Assembly (NCBI GenBank): GCA_025330725.1
Contig: JAIWND010000003.1
Location: 434,001-498,000, forward strand
Direction of reading: 5' to 3'
Source of the DNA: Chlamydoabsidia padenii
Lineage: Eukaryota; Mucoromycota; Mucoromycetes; Mucorales; Cunninghamellaceae
DNA length: 64,000 bases
Both the position numbers and the translations under genes were made by a program. Positions 20,494-30,470 of the stretch are shown here, one piece after another. The notes under the pieces were generated by a model, which saw only the letters and a list, made by a program, of their open reading frames with translations, was not told the DNA's origin and did not search any database. How positions within the stretch are numbered: position 1 is the first letter of the stretch; every line of letters begins with the position of its first letter.

Positions 20494-23299
20494 ATGTCGG
20501 ACCGAAGAAAATACTCACCTTCTAACAAGAGCACTTCTCACACCAATGGCTCTGATGATGACTATTCACCACACTCCTCTCGGGACAAGTTTAGGCGTGA
20601 ACGAAGTATGGATGGAAACTCTTACATGGACACTTATTCACCCAAAACTGATGAATACGGAAGATACTCACGAAATAAACGATACATACGTAGTCCTTCA
20701 CCTACTCCTGGTAAACACCCACCCACATCCACATTCCCTCTCTCTCTTCTCTCTTTTAGTAACCTTCATTTTATGTGGCATACTAACTTGGCTCTTCATT
20801 CGATTCCTTTTTTATATATACTTAGACCAACGACGTAAATACCGACGCACTTCACCAGATCATCACTCACATCGTAGCAACTATCGTCGACAAAGCCGTG
20901 AACATACTGAAGGAAGAGATAGCGACTATGCTGTTGACCACTATGTACCCAACTATGAGCGTGATGGTTACACTCCAGGTGCCCGTTATGGAAGAAACGC
21001 TGAACCAAAACAACAACAACAACAACAACAATCGAATTATAACCCTGGTTATAAAAATCATCATCCATCAACACATCATTTACAACAGCAATCTAGTCCT
21101 CAAAAAAGCAACTACAGTTTGATGGGTAAGGCACTATTATAAAATAAAGAAAAAGGAGTAAGGGGTGGAAAGAACAACGAAACCTGGGGATACTTAACAA
21201 GTGCTGTTTACTGTTTATGCTTATTTATAGAAACTATGAATCCTTCCATGGCTGGAGGTAATTGGTCATCCATGTCTAGGTACATATAACCAAAAAAAAA
21301 AAAAAAAAAAAAAGGGGGGGGGGAAGAGGAGGAACGTAAACAGTATGCGATAACTCACTCTTTTTTGATGATTTATATTTAGGATTACCCTAATAGACCC
21401 TCTTCAACTGGAATACGTGGTACCATTCAAGCAATATCGCGAATACCTTCGACAAACACAACCGAAAATACCATTTACAGATGAGGACTTGCAGAAAGAA
21501 TATGACGACTACAAGGAAAAGATGGGCACTAAACAACTCGCTCTCTTCTTCTTCAATAACAAGGAAAAACAATGGTTTCTGGAGAAATATCACCCTCAAG
21601 CTTCGACCCTTCGTGTGGATGATGTCAAAAAACGCCGCTTGTACAATTTTACCAAATTCATGCAATCACTACAACAAGGTGAATTTGATAGAATACAACA
21701 CGATGCGTACGAAGGGAACACCACTGACATGAATGACTCGGACGACAACAATATGGATAACAAATCATTGGATAACAATAGCACTTGTTCTAATGAATCA
21801 TACGAAAACCAACTTGTTATTAAAGCTGTACCGCCAACTATACCTCGACAAAAGATCATTGACATGTGCAACAAGGTGGATGGATTTGAATATCTTGCCT
21901 TATCAGAACCTGGTGTCACCAAAAAGTTTCATCGTATTGGCTGGATCCACTTTTCCGAAGAAACTGATATGCAAAAGGTGTTTGATCAATTGGACAATCA
22001 AAAGGTAAAAAAAAAAAAAAAAAGCAAGTATAATCATCATCATCATGGACAAATTGACTTTTTCTTTTTTTTTGGGGGGGGGGTAGATTGATGACTTTAC
22101 ATTCCATCTTGCTATGAATAGGAAAAACCAATCAACATCCGGTCGAACAGGCCGGTTTGCTCCCGACATCACCAGTACAATGGAAAGACTCTCTTTAGAC
22201 TTGGATCAAGCTACACGATTGGCAAAACTGATGGATACGGAATTGGAAAAGGATGGACTGGAGAATGTGATTGAACGGGCACGTCAACTTGTTGGCAACG
22301 ACAATGATGATGGATCAAAACTGACGAATACAAAGAAAGAACTGGATTTAATACTGACCTATTTACGACACGTACACATGTATTGCTACTATTGTGCCCT
22401 GGAATGTGACTCTATGGAAGAACTGAATCGTCGTTGTCTGGATCCTCATAATCGTAGATTACCTTCTGGTAGTACCTCGGATTCAAAACAGGCTTTAAAA
22501 CATGAACGAATTAGTAAGGCCTACAAAATAAGATAAAAGTGGTCATTGTGTATATCTAATATTTTGGGGTGGGGAGGTTAGGCCAACAATGGACCAAGAA
22601 CTTGGATCAACGGATTGGAATGAAGATAAACCCTCCTGGTGATGATGAAGATATGGTTAAACTAGGTGGAAAATCATTGAAAAGGTAACACTTGACAAAG
22701 GGGAAAAAGAACATGATGAAATAATCCCATTTTGACATTGGTAGTGAACTAGATGCTTATATGGAGGAACATATACAAAAGGAACATGATGCGAAATATA
22801 AATGCAAAGTAGGGGATTGCTCTAAGGCCTTCAAGGGTATCGAATTCGTGGAAAAGCATATTACTACAAAGCATGGCGACGAAATCCAACGTATCAAGGA
22901 CGAGGTGGTGTTTTACAATAACTATGTATGCGATCCCAATCACTTGTTGCCCTGTGCCAGTGGTAATGGTGGATCTTTGGTAATGTCACCCAGTGGATTA
23001 CAAACTGCTTCCATGGGCACACCTTGGGAACAAATTCCACGTATTGGCTTTGGAGGAAATGTAGGCTGGCCCACTTCCATGGCTGGACGGATCAGTGGTA
23101 GGAAAGGTCTTGCTCAGCAGACTCCTGATCTCAGGTAATAAGAAAAGAAGAGGTGGGAAGGAATGATGATGATCTAACTTTTTTTTTTTCTTCTAGTGAC
23201 ATGATGATGGTAGATTTGCCTCAAGACCCTCGCCAAGTTAAATCTTATGTTGATCTGGATGCTCCTGCTACTGGTGATGCCAATATATCATTTTACTAA
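20494..23299 (+). CDS. ARS2/SERRATE homologue (cap-binding complex adaptor)
   Basis: Eight exons: 20494-20710, 20826-21125, 21231-21279, 21383-22004, 22087-22513, 22582-22684, 22745-23134 and 23197-23299, giving 736 residues. The N-terminal ~160 residues are Arg/Ser/Gln-rich and disordered. Next comes the SERRATE/Ars2 N-terminal helical region (FKQYREYLRQ, WFLEKYHP), an RRM-like region, and the C-terminal zinc-finger region with CKVGDCSKAFKGIEFVEKH (C2H2). It ends with the conserved VKSYVDLDAP motif. Ars2 links the nuclear cap-binding complex to transcript 3'-end processing, export or decay and, in animals and plants, to small-RNA biogenesis. Common yeasts lack it. It is intact here and lies head to tail with the Y14 gene. 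Confidence 0.93.
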
Positions 23300-23490
23300 G
23301 AGCGTTGAATTAGTCGGTGCTTTCCCCTTCCCCCTCCCTTCTTTTTGTATTATCCTCTTCTTCTTCTTTTTTATTTTTTACTCATGTGCTATCCCGAGTA
23401 TCTTCTTATCCTTTATTGCACAAATATACATACTTTATAAACCGTACCTGTCTTGACTAAATGCTCGTGACTTGAATGTCTTGCTTGATA

Positions 23491-23503
23491 TTTTAAATCC
23501 CGC
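23491..23503 (+). promoter_or_regulatory. Recurrent promoter motif, Y14 copy
   Basis: TTTTAAATCCCGC lies 62 bases before the Y14 ATG. It is one of the clearest instances of the motif found before many genes in this window. Confidence 0.5.
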
Positions 23504-23564
23504 CTCTTTTTCAAAACTTGTTTTTTAGGATTCGTCTTTCTTCTCCATATTACTTTTTTGCACA

Positions 23565-23868
23565 ATGGCGGACCGCATGGTTATTGATGATGGTAATAAA
23601 ATAGAAAAACGTGTATCATACACTTTGTACTAATCCTTTCTTTTTCTTTTTTATCACGTAAAGAATCGAATGGACAAAGACAACAAAACGGTAATACTAC
23701 ATAACCATCTCTTCGAACCACCTACCTATTGACACTATACATCTTTTTTATCATAGATCTACGCAACAGAATAGGCGTTGAAAACTCTTTGGAACCTGTA
23801 CGATGTAAGTAGCATGGTCCATCATTGACTCTGGTCCTTCTCCTAACAAAAGCTAACCTATTCTCTCT

Positions 23869-23921
<53 letters not shown>

Positions 23922-24317
23922 CTTGATAGCTGAAGAAGGATGGGTTATCATTGTCCGCGGTATCCACGAAGAAGCAGATGAAGACGCCTTGACCGAAAAG
24001 TTCTCTGACTTTGGTATTATCAAGGATGTCCATTTCAACTTGGATCGACGCACTGGCTATGTCAAGGTAAATAAATAAAAAAGAGTAAAGAGTCAGTTTG
24101 GTTACTCACCTCATGTTTATAGGGCTACGCATTGATCAAATACGAAACTCGACGTGAAGCACAACTTGCGGTGGACGATGCGAACGATACTAAATTCCTC
24201 GGTCAACTCATTCAAGTAGATTTTGCTTTTGGTAAAGGGCCTGAAGCGGTGGGGGATTCTAGGCAACGTCGATCGAACATGAATAATCACCGTGGTCGCA
24301 GTGTTAGCCCCTCTTGA
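23565..24317 (+). CDS. Exon-junction complex protein Y14 (RBM8A)
   Basis: Five exons: 23565-23592, 23664-23690, 23757-23804, 23930-24066 and 24123-24317, giving 144 residues. A single RRM covers about residues 40-120. RNP motifs and Y14 hallmarks are visible: EEGWVIIVRGIHEEA, HFNLDRRTGYVKGYALIKYE, GQLIQVDFAFGKGP. A short Arg/Ser tail ends in RGRSVSPS. Y14 pairs with Mago in the exon-junction complex deposited after splicing, and acts in nonsense-mediated decay and localisation. Finding it fits an intron-dense genome. Intron 3 has a 50-base T tract before its acceptor. The first three exons are tiny (28, 27 and 48 bases). Confidence 0.95.
23872..23921. repeat. 50-base homopolymer T in Y14 intron 3
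   Basis: An uninterrupted T run ending 8 bases before the acceptor AG (23928-23929), so it acts as, or extends, the polypyrimidine tract. Confidence 0.85.
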
Positions 24318-24600
24318 ATAAAATGGATACATCTAGTTTGGTATAGACCCCCTCCCCCAATAACAATACTTTATTGATATGATGATTCTATTGTGTATAT
24401 TTTGTTTTAAATAAAAAAATCTTATCATTAACTATTGCCTTTATTAAAAACGTATTTGTCAATGATGGGTTATAAGGAGGAATACTTTATTAAGTCATTA
24501 CAAGATATATATAAATATAAAAAAAAAAAAGTAAAAGATATATGGTAAGGTTATACTACAATTATAGAGATGGGCCAACAGACATCAAGGTGGAATAAAC

Positions 24601-25460
24601 CTATCGCTTTTTCATGAAACCTTGATGTACTTCTTCCAGGGTCTGATTTGCAGTCTATCAATCAAAAAAAGTTCTAGTTAGCAAGTGTGGTAATTCCCTT
24701 TATCCTATCAATTGATAAATGTTTACCTCCGGGACCAACAAGTAAATCAAAATATAAAGAATGATGGAGAGTCCTGCATAAAAAAAGTAGGTACCACCAG
24801 CCGTCATGGCATCCGTCATCGATAAAAAGGTGGTGGAGATGATCAGATTGCAAATCCAGTTGACCGCCGTGGAGATACCATTCGCCTTGCCCCGCATTGC
24901 CGTGGTAAAGATTTCGCTTTGGATCAACCAAGGAGCATATCCCAATCCGAGAGCATAGCTTGCCACATAGACAATCAGAGCAGTAATGAGGATCCCCGTG
25001 ATGGCATGATCGTTACCCCGAGCAGGACATCCCGTCGCACTGGCAAAGATATCAGCCAGATCATGGCCGTCCAGCTTCACACATGTATTTTGACCAAGAG
25101 ACCAACCACAGTCTGTATCAATCACGCATCGAGCACAATTGGTAGCATAACCAGCACAGGTAGCTTGTTTCACCACAAATCCTTGTTGAGCGCCAAAGGT
25201 GGCCCCCAATGCAATAAGACCAGCAATCATCGCCACCATCGTCGTCACTAGCATGCGTCGTCTTCCGATACGATCAATCACCGCCACCGCCACCATGGTA
25301 AAGACCATATTTGTTACGGCCACAATAATCGCCACGCTTGTTGAGTTTTGATTACTTCGGAATCCTGCCATTTGTAAGATAGTGGCGGCATAATACATGG
25401 CTGCATTAAAACCACTAAGCTGTTGTGCTGCTTGAAGTATACATGCTATAATGGAAAGAA

Positions 25461-25506
<46 letters not shown>

Positions 25507-26647
25507 GAGTGAGTATACCTATTGGTGATGGTTTCAAGGAGGACTTACCGATAAAAAGAGGTTTATAATGTTCTGCCAGTCTAAAGTCCTTGAATTGACC
25601 GGCATGACTGATATCAATATCCTCAGATATAAGGTTGATTTCATTGTCAATAAATCGATCATCCACACTATTACCATAGATTTTGCGAATCACCTTTCGA
25701 GCATCTTCTTTTCTACCCGTGATGACCAAATGACGAGGCGATTCAGGTAAAAAGGGCATGACCACCAATTGGAAGAGAGCAGGGATCCCAGCAATGCCAA
25801 ACATATACCGCCAACCTTGATCGACGTTAGCAAAGGCAATGTTAATAACATAAGCAATGACTTGACCAAAGGTGATCACGAGGGTATTGAGTGTCGTCAG
25901 TCGACCACGGATATTTTTTGGTGCAATTTCACCTATGTGGGAAATAAAATAAAGTAAAGTTTTTAGATCACAAAATTCCTTATTTTCTTCTGCGTGAGAG
26001 TTTTTTATGATCTTACTGACAAACACAGGTACAATCATGGAAGCAACACCTACACCAAGTCCCACAACCAATCGGCCCACCAGTAAACAAGCAAAGTTGG
26101 GAGCCAATGCCAAGAGAAGAGCACCTGCGATAAATACTAGTGAGGAGAATATAATCAAAAGCTGATATTGGAAGAATTAGGAATGCGTTATACTTGTGTT
26201 ACCCTATTTAGTCTTACCTTGCGTCCAAATTTGTCTGAAAACTATCAGTTTATAAATTAGTTGCTAGTTCCTATAACCCCACATTATTTGTACTTACCAG
26301 ACCAGCAAAAAAACCTCCAAAGATAGCTCCAAAAGTAGTAGCACCCACAACCAGTTCTTTATTGACAGTGGAAAGCTGGAATTCTAACTGTATAGGGGTC
26401 AAAGCGCCAGATATAACTATAGTATAGATATACATTTATAAAAATGTGTCAGTGTTTAACTATTTGAATCTATCTTCTTTGTAATGTACTTACCACCAGT
26501 ATCATAACCAAAGAGGAAGCCACCTACACAAACACAAAAGACAAGGACATAGACAAAGAATGTCGCCTTGCCCGATTCTTGTTCAAAAGAGTGAGGTAGA
26601 TCTTCAGTAATCTCTTCCAAGTGATGTTCCTTTTTGGTCACAGACAT
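24601..26647 (-). CDS. MFS sugar/myo-inositol transporter with a cysteine-rich loop
   Basis: Seven exons in transcript order: 26647-26494, 26416-26298, 26241-26218 (24 bases), 26161-26017, 25932-25549, 25445-24727 and 24654-24601, giving 532 residues. Sugar-porter signatures are GYDTGVISGAL in TM1, SDKFGRK between TM2 and TM3, PESPRHL after TM6, DRIGRRRM and PETANQTLEEV at the end. Twelve membrane segments are expected. Between TM9 and TM10 there is a ~60-residue outward loop with six cysteines (CAGYATNCARC, DTDCGWS, NTCVK, TGCP), like the PSI-type loop of proton/myo-inositol symporters (animal HMIT/SLC2A13, plant INT). That points to inositol rather than hexose, but substrate is inferred. 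Intron 5 has a 41-base sense-strand T tract. Confidence 0.85.
25464..25504. repeat. 41-base homopolymer A (T on transporter sense strand)
   Basis: An A run within transporter intron 5. On the gene's sense strand it is a T tract about 18 bases before the acceptor. Confidence 0.8.
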
Positions 26648-27174
26648 GCCTATCCACAAAAGAAGGTAATAAAGACATTAGTTAAATAGTACCATTAATA
26701 TATAAGAAGAGCATAGTGTGAGTAGAATAAGCTTTTTTTCCGTACCAGTTGAGAAGAGAGGAGAGTGAAGAAAAGAAAGGAAAAAAAAAAAAACTTGACG
26801 GGCCCGTCTTAAAGAAATAATGCGGGGTTGAAAATGCGGGGTTAGAAAGGTTAAAGCTTAATCTTTCACCTGAGTGTGGGGGCCTTTTGTACACCAGTAA
26901 TCATAAGATCGACATTTTCTTGATCAATGAAACTGATTCCTTTACAAAGGGGAACATTATTATCTTTCTATCGATTTGTTTTACCTACTTATTTCGAACA
27001 GTAATAACTGTCAATGCTGATTATTTTGCCTATCGATAGAAAGCATGCCTTGGTATTTAACCGTTTCGAATCATGGGGATTACTTTCTCTTGCTAGTTCT
27101 TCTTGATTTCATGCCATATTGTGTTATTAGTACAGAGTTTCTTGTCGACGTGCATATAAAGTTACTTTGTACGA

Positions 27175-27498
27175 TCAATTGACTCGTGAACTTCTCAATT
27201 CCTCTTTTTCTTCCCTTTCACTAACCGGGGAAATACGATTGAAAAAGTCTCCGTTTTTTTTTTCTTCTTCTTCTTTCAGAGTGAAAAATAGTTGAACTTC
27301 TTCAGGACATTCTATTTGCATGAATTCCAGGAAAAGAGAAAGTGGGATTTCAATCCAGTTTCCTTTTTTGTATTCCCTACCCTTTTCGACGATCATCATA
27401 CCCACACGACACCATTCAATGTAAGAATGACGCTTATTAGTCCATTCACCATTTTGTAACACAAACCTTACGGATCCCGTCGTTCTCAGCCTGGTCAT
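27175..27498 (-). CDS. Doubtful 107-codon open frame, unknown
   Basis: An ATG-initiated, uninterrupted frame of 107 codons. The middle part (WCRVGMMIVEKGREYKKGNW) has a plausible globular composition. The end is Glu/Lys-rich, and part of that comes from a low-complexity CTT repeat. There is no recognised domain, no clear TATA box and no introns, and it sits in a gene-poor, repeat-bearing stretch. It may be a small orphan gene or chance. Confidence 0.25.
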   Translation of the reverse strand: MTRLRTTGSVRFVLQNGEWTNKRHSYIEWCRVGMMIVEKGREYKKGNWIEIPLSLFLEFMQIECPEEVQLFFTLKEEEEKKNGDFFNRISPVSEREEKEELRSSRVN

Positions 27499-28127
27499 GT
27501 TGGATCAGTTTTTTGAAGAAAAAAAAAAAGCCCAGTTACCATCACCTACCATAAAGTCATGACCCCATTCAATATACCTTTCGCCAATCACCACCACCAC
27601 AACAAAAACTATGCTACCATCTTTATCGATGGTTGTACTGGTTAACCTAATGATAAACGGGCGTTGGTATTTTTGCTATAACCAAAACCCCATTGCGGTT
27701 ATTGGCTGTTCTTCTCATTACCTACACCCATTTGGTTGCACCCGTATCCCCTGTTTTTTTTTTGTGAATCCTGTTGTAATAAAAAGATTAACGATTTGAA
27801 GCTACTTGCTGTTGTATTCATCACTGCTTGGGGAATTGCTCGGCGCACGGAATTTCGGTATTCGGCGTTTGAAAATGAGGCTGCCTGGAGTCAAGAAAAA
27901 ATAAAACACTCTTCATCGCAAAGGACAGGTAAAAGTCATTGCAAGCTTGGACAGACTGACACAAGGGTCTTCGTACTTGACTTTTGCGGTAACTTATGTT
28001 GGAAATATGCTATAGTGTCTACATCGCCAGTTTAATCATTAGCATCTGTTGATAATAGAGCGACTGGCGTCAAATCTTAGTAGAGGCAGGCGGGGTCTGA
28101 AAATGAATTAAGTGGTATTGCCTGTTA

Positions 28128-28287
28128 AAAATCAGGTTAAAACGATCTTGAGGCTATACTGCTCCATACAGTGTACTTGGTGCAATGGCCATTATGTAAA
28201 CTTTGTTGGAAATAGGCTAAGGAATGCTCATGACCACTTTTGTCATTAGCATCACTTGTTCATTAAGGCAATAGAACTCTCTTGAGA
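28128..28287 (+). repeat. Dispersed repeat, copy B
   Basis: Matches the reverse complement of about 15485-15643 at roughly 85 % identity by eye. The hairpin arms of copy A are imperfect here. It lies about 700 bases upstream of the Fanzor relic, with no visible link to it. Confidence 0.75.
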
Positions 28288-29762
28288 TTCCAGGCGAGAG
28301 TAAGCGGGTTTCGAAATAAGTTTTGTCTTGTGTGTCAATTTTCATTCTGCAGAGCACAAAGTAATGTGAATACTGTGATACATTCTCCTTCTTCTTCTTG
28401 ACCCTGTGGAAGAGTAGTGTTAGATCTCTTTTGCCAACTGTTATTTTGGATGTTTGAATTGGGAAAAGTTGTTTAATCACTCTCTTTTCGTCTTCCGAAT
28501 AAATGTTTATAAAATCGGTACCTTTCTGTCTTACAGGATTTTAACTTGAAATCGAGACAGTGTCTATTTTTTTTTTTTTTTTTTTTGTGACGAAATGTTT
28601 GGAATAGATGCCACTTTGTATGATCATAACACTGGTAATATATTTTATAGTGCCTAATTTTGTATGTATTTTGTCGGTTCTAGGCGGAGAAGTAAATAAA
28701 TTCCAGGTACCAGATGATATAGAGTTAATAAGATAATGTTTATTGTTTATGATAATAAGTGCATATTCATAGTAATATAAAAGTTGTCATTATTCAAACT
28801 AAAGCAAGTTGTTGGATCAAAATTAATGCAGCCAAGATGGATTCGGACGGCGCTGTCAAGTGATTAAAAAAGCGGGTTCTTATCCTACTTTTATTTTTTT
28901 TCCTTCCACTTTTTTTTTTCTCACATCCCATTACGACATATCTTCTATACATACTACTCTTTATCGACACTATCTTGTATGCATTCTTCAAAGCATTCTT
29001 TAACAAGTGCAAGTGCTGATCCGTTTTATGGTCTGACACACGAGCAAATCATCCTGAAACTTAAACGGGACAAGGTGGAACGTTTGACTAATGTATCTGA
29101 AGGTAAGTGCTATACAATAACTAATTATTGTCAGTTGTACTAATCAAAAGCTATCTCTTTCTTTTTCTCTCTTGGTGGTGGTAATTTGTAGTAGATGTGG
29201 ACAAGCCGGACCTCGTAATGCCAGATCCTACAGTTGCCCTCTTAATGCACGGAACAGACAGGGTATTGAATGGCGTTATACTCAAAACCTCCATATCAGC
29301 TTCTCACTAAATATTCCATTGTTTAGTAGAAACGCGAAGAACTACAAAAAGAAATCAATCCGAAGCACACAAAGCAGCAACGAAGAAACAAAAGGTGGAA
29401 GGATCACGGGCTCTTCGAATGGAACAACGAAATGAAGACGTCGAACGTTGCAAGGTATGTGTGTGGTGCGAATGTCTACGACAATAACAGTCCCCACTCG
29501 AACACAAAATCCTCTTTATGCAACTTCACAACACCAACTTGGCAAATCTCAAACGGATTATCTATGGTACAAGCCAGACAACAGCAACAAGAAAAGTGAC
29601 ATTAAACAGGCTTCTTAAATTGGACGTTGAACAAAAGGATCAATTCATGGTTCGGACAAATGATCTTATTGGCTTTGTATGTAATGTGGTAATCAAGACG
29701 CAGATGTTTGTGAACTATTACTTTATGAAACAACTGGAACATGACAGTCCTCAATTGACTAT

Positions 29763-29861
29763 CACCGAAACAAGGCCTTCTTTGACTACTCCTTCGACTA
29801 CTGGTGAAACAAGGCCCCCTTTGGCTACTACTTTGGCTGCTGGTGAAACAAGACCTCCTTC
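29763..29861 (+). repeat. Threefold GETRPP coding repeat
   Basis: Three copies of a roughly 48-base unit encode ETRPS/GETRPP followed by Thr/Ala-rich residues. It is a low-complexity linker between the Fanzor N-terminal region and the beta-rung region. Confidence 0.7.
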
Positions 29862-29949
29862 TTTCTTATATAATGGAAATTACATGCATTTTGTAGATTT
29901 GATCCAAGCTGGTGGTATCTTCGTACTGTGGTATCTTTTGGCTACGGGA

Positions 29950-30470
29950 CGAATTCAATCTGGGGTCTCAATCAACGTACAGGGAAATCTTATTTCTGGT
30001 GGTGACATCAATATTAAAAACGATGCAATTGTACAAGGTAATCTGGCATGCGATGGAAATGTTACGGTGGGTGCAAAGATCCTAGCTGGTGGGGATGTCT
30101 TTACTTCTCGTGGAATGGTTTGTGGTGAATCAATTAACGTATCGAAAACTCTGACCTCTGTTGGTGAAATGACTTGGAAATCGATAATAGTATCTGGATC
30201 TTTGAATTCCAATGGTGGATCGATGAACATATCGGGGTCGTTGAACTCTTTTTGTTGACTTGACTTGTGGATCGATGAACGTATCGGGCTCTTTGGTTTC
30301 TAATGGTGACATCAAGGTGTATGAAGACATGCTTATTGGCGTAGGCATTGCTTTTACTCGAGTCGCCTTGATCTGCTATAAAAATGTTACTATTGGGGGC
30401 AATATTTGGTCTACTGGCTGTATCATCGTAGTTGACATCACCTACAGCATCCATTGTTAAACAAGGGCAA
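29950..30470 (+). other. Beta-helix-like rung repeats inside the Fanzor relic
   Basis: About nine successive 12-22-residue units follow one pattern: a polar/Gly turn, then alternating Val/Ile/Leu with Gly/Ser. Examples are GNLISGGDINIKND, GNLACDGNVTVGAK, AGGDVFTS, IIVSGSLNSNGGS, MNISGSLNS, MNVSGSLVSNGDIKV and KNVTIGGNIWSTG. That is the look of right-handed beta-helix proteins such as bactofilins and other polymer-forming proteins. One frame break lies at 30256-30260. A DNA repeat of about 34 bases is visible (30214-30248 and 30267-30300), so the array grew by tandem duplication. Confidence 0.6.

Larger units (their letters stand above)
26648..28978. other. Gene-poor region with dispersed repeat copy B
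   Basis: 2.3 kb without a firm gene. It holds the transporter promoter (GCGGGGTTGAAAA, 26822-26834), one doubtful minus-strand open frame (27175-27498), dispersed repeat copy B (about 28128-28287), a T tract (28567-28586) and a GCGGG-plus-pyrimidine leader before the Fanzor relic. Other open frames look random. Confidence 0.5.

Noticed and set aside
29192..29311. Alternative Fanzor exon frame reading VDVDKPDLVMPD
   Set aside because: It follows the only visible acceptor in frame with exon 1, but hits a stop soon and lacks the cysteine pattern. The knuckle frame continues properly through the next intron.
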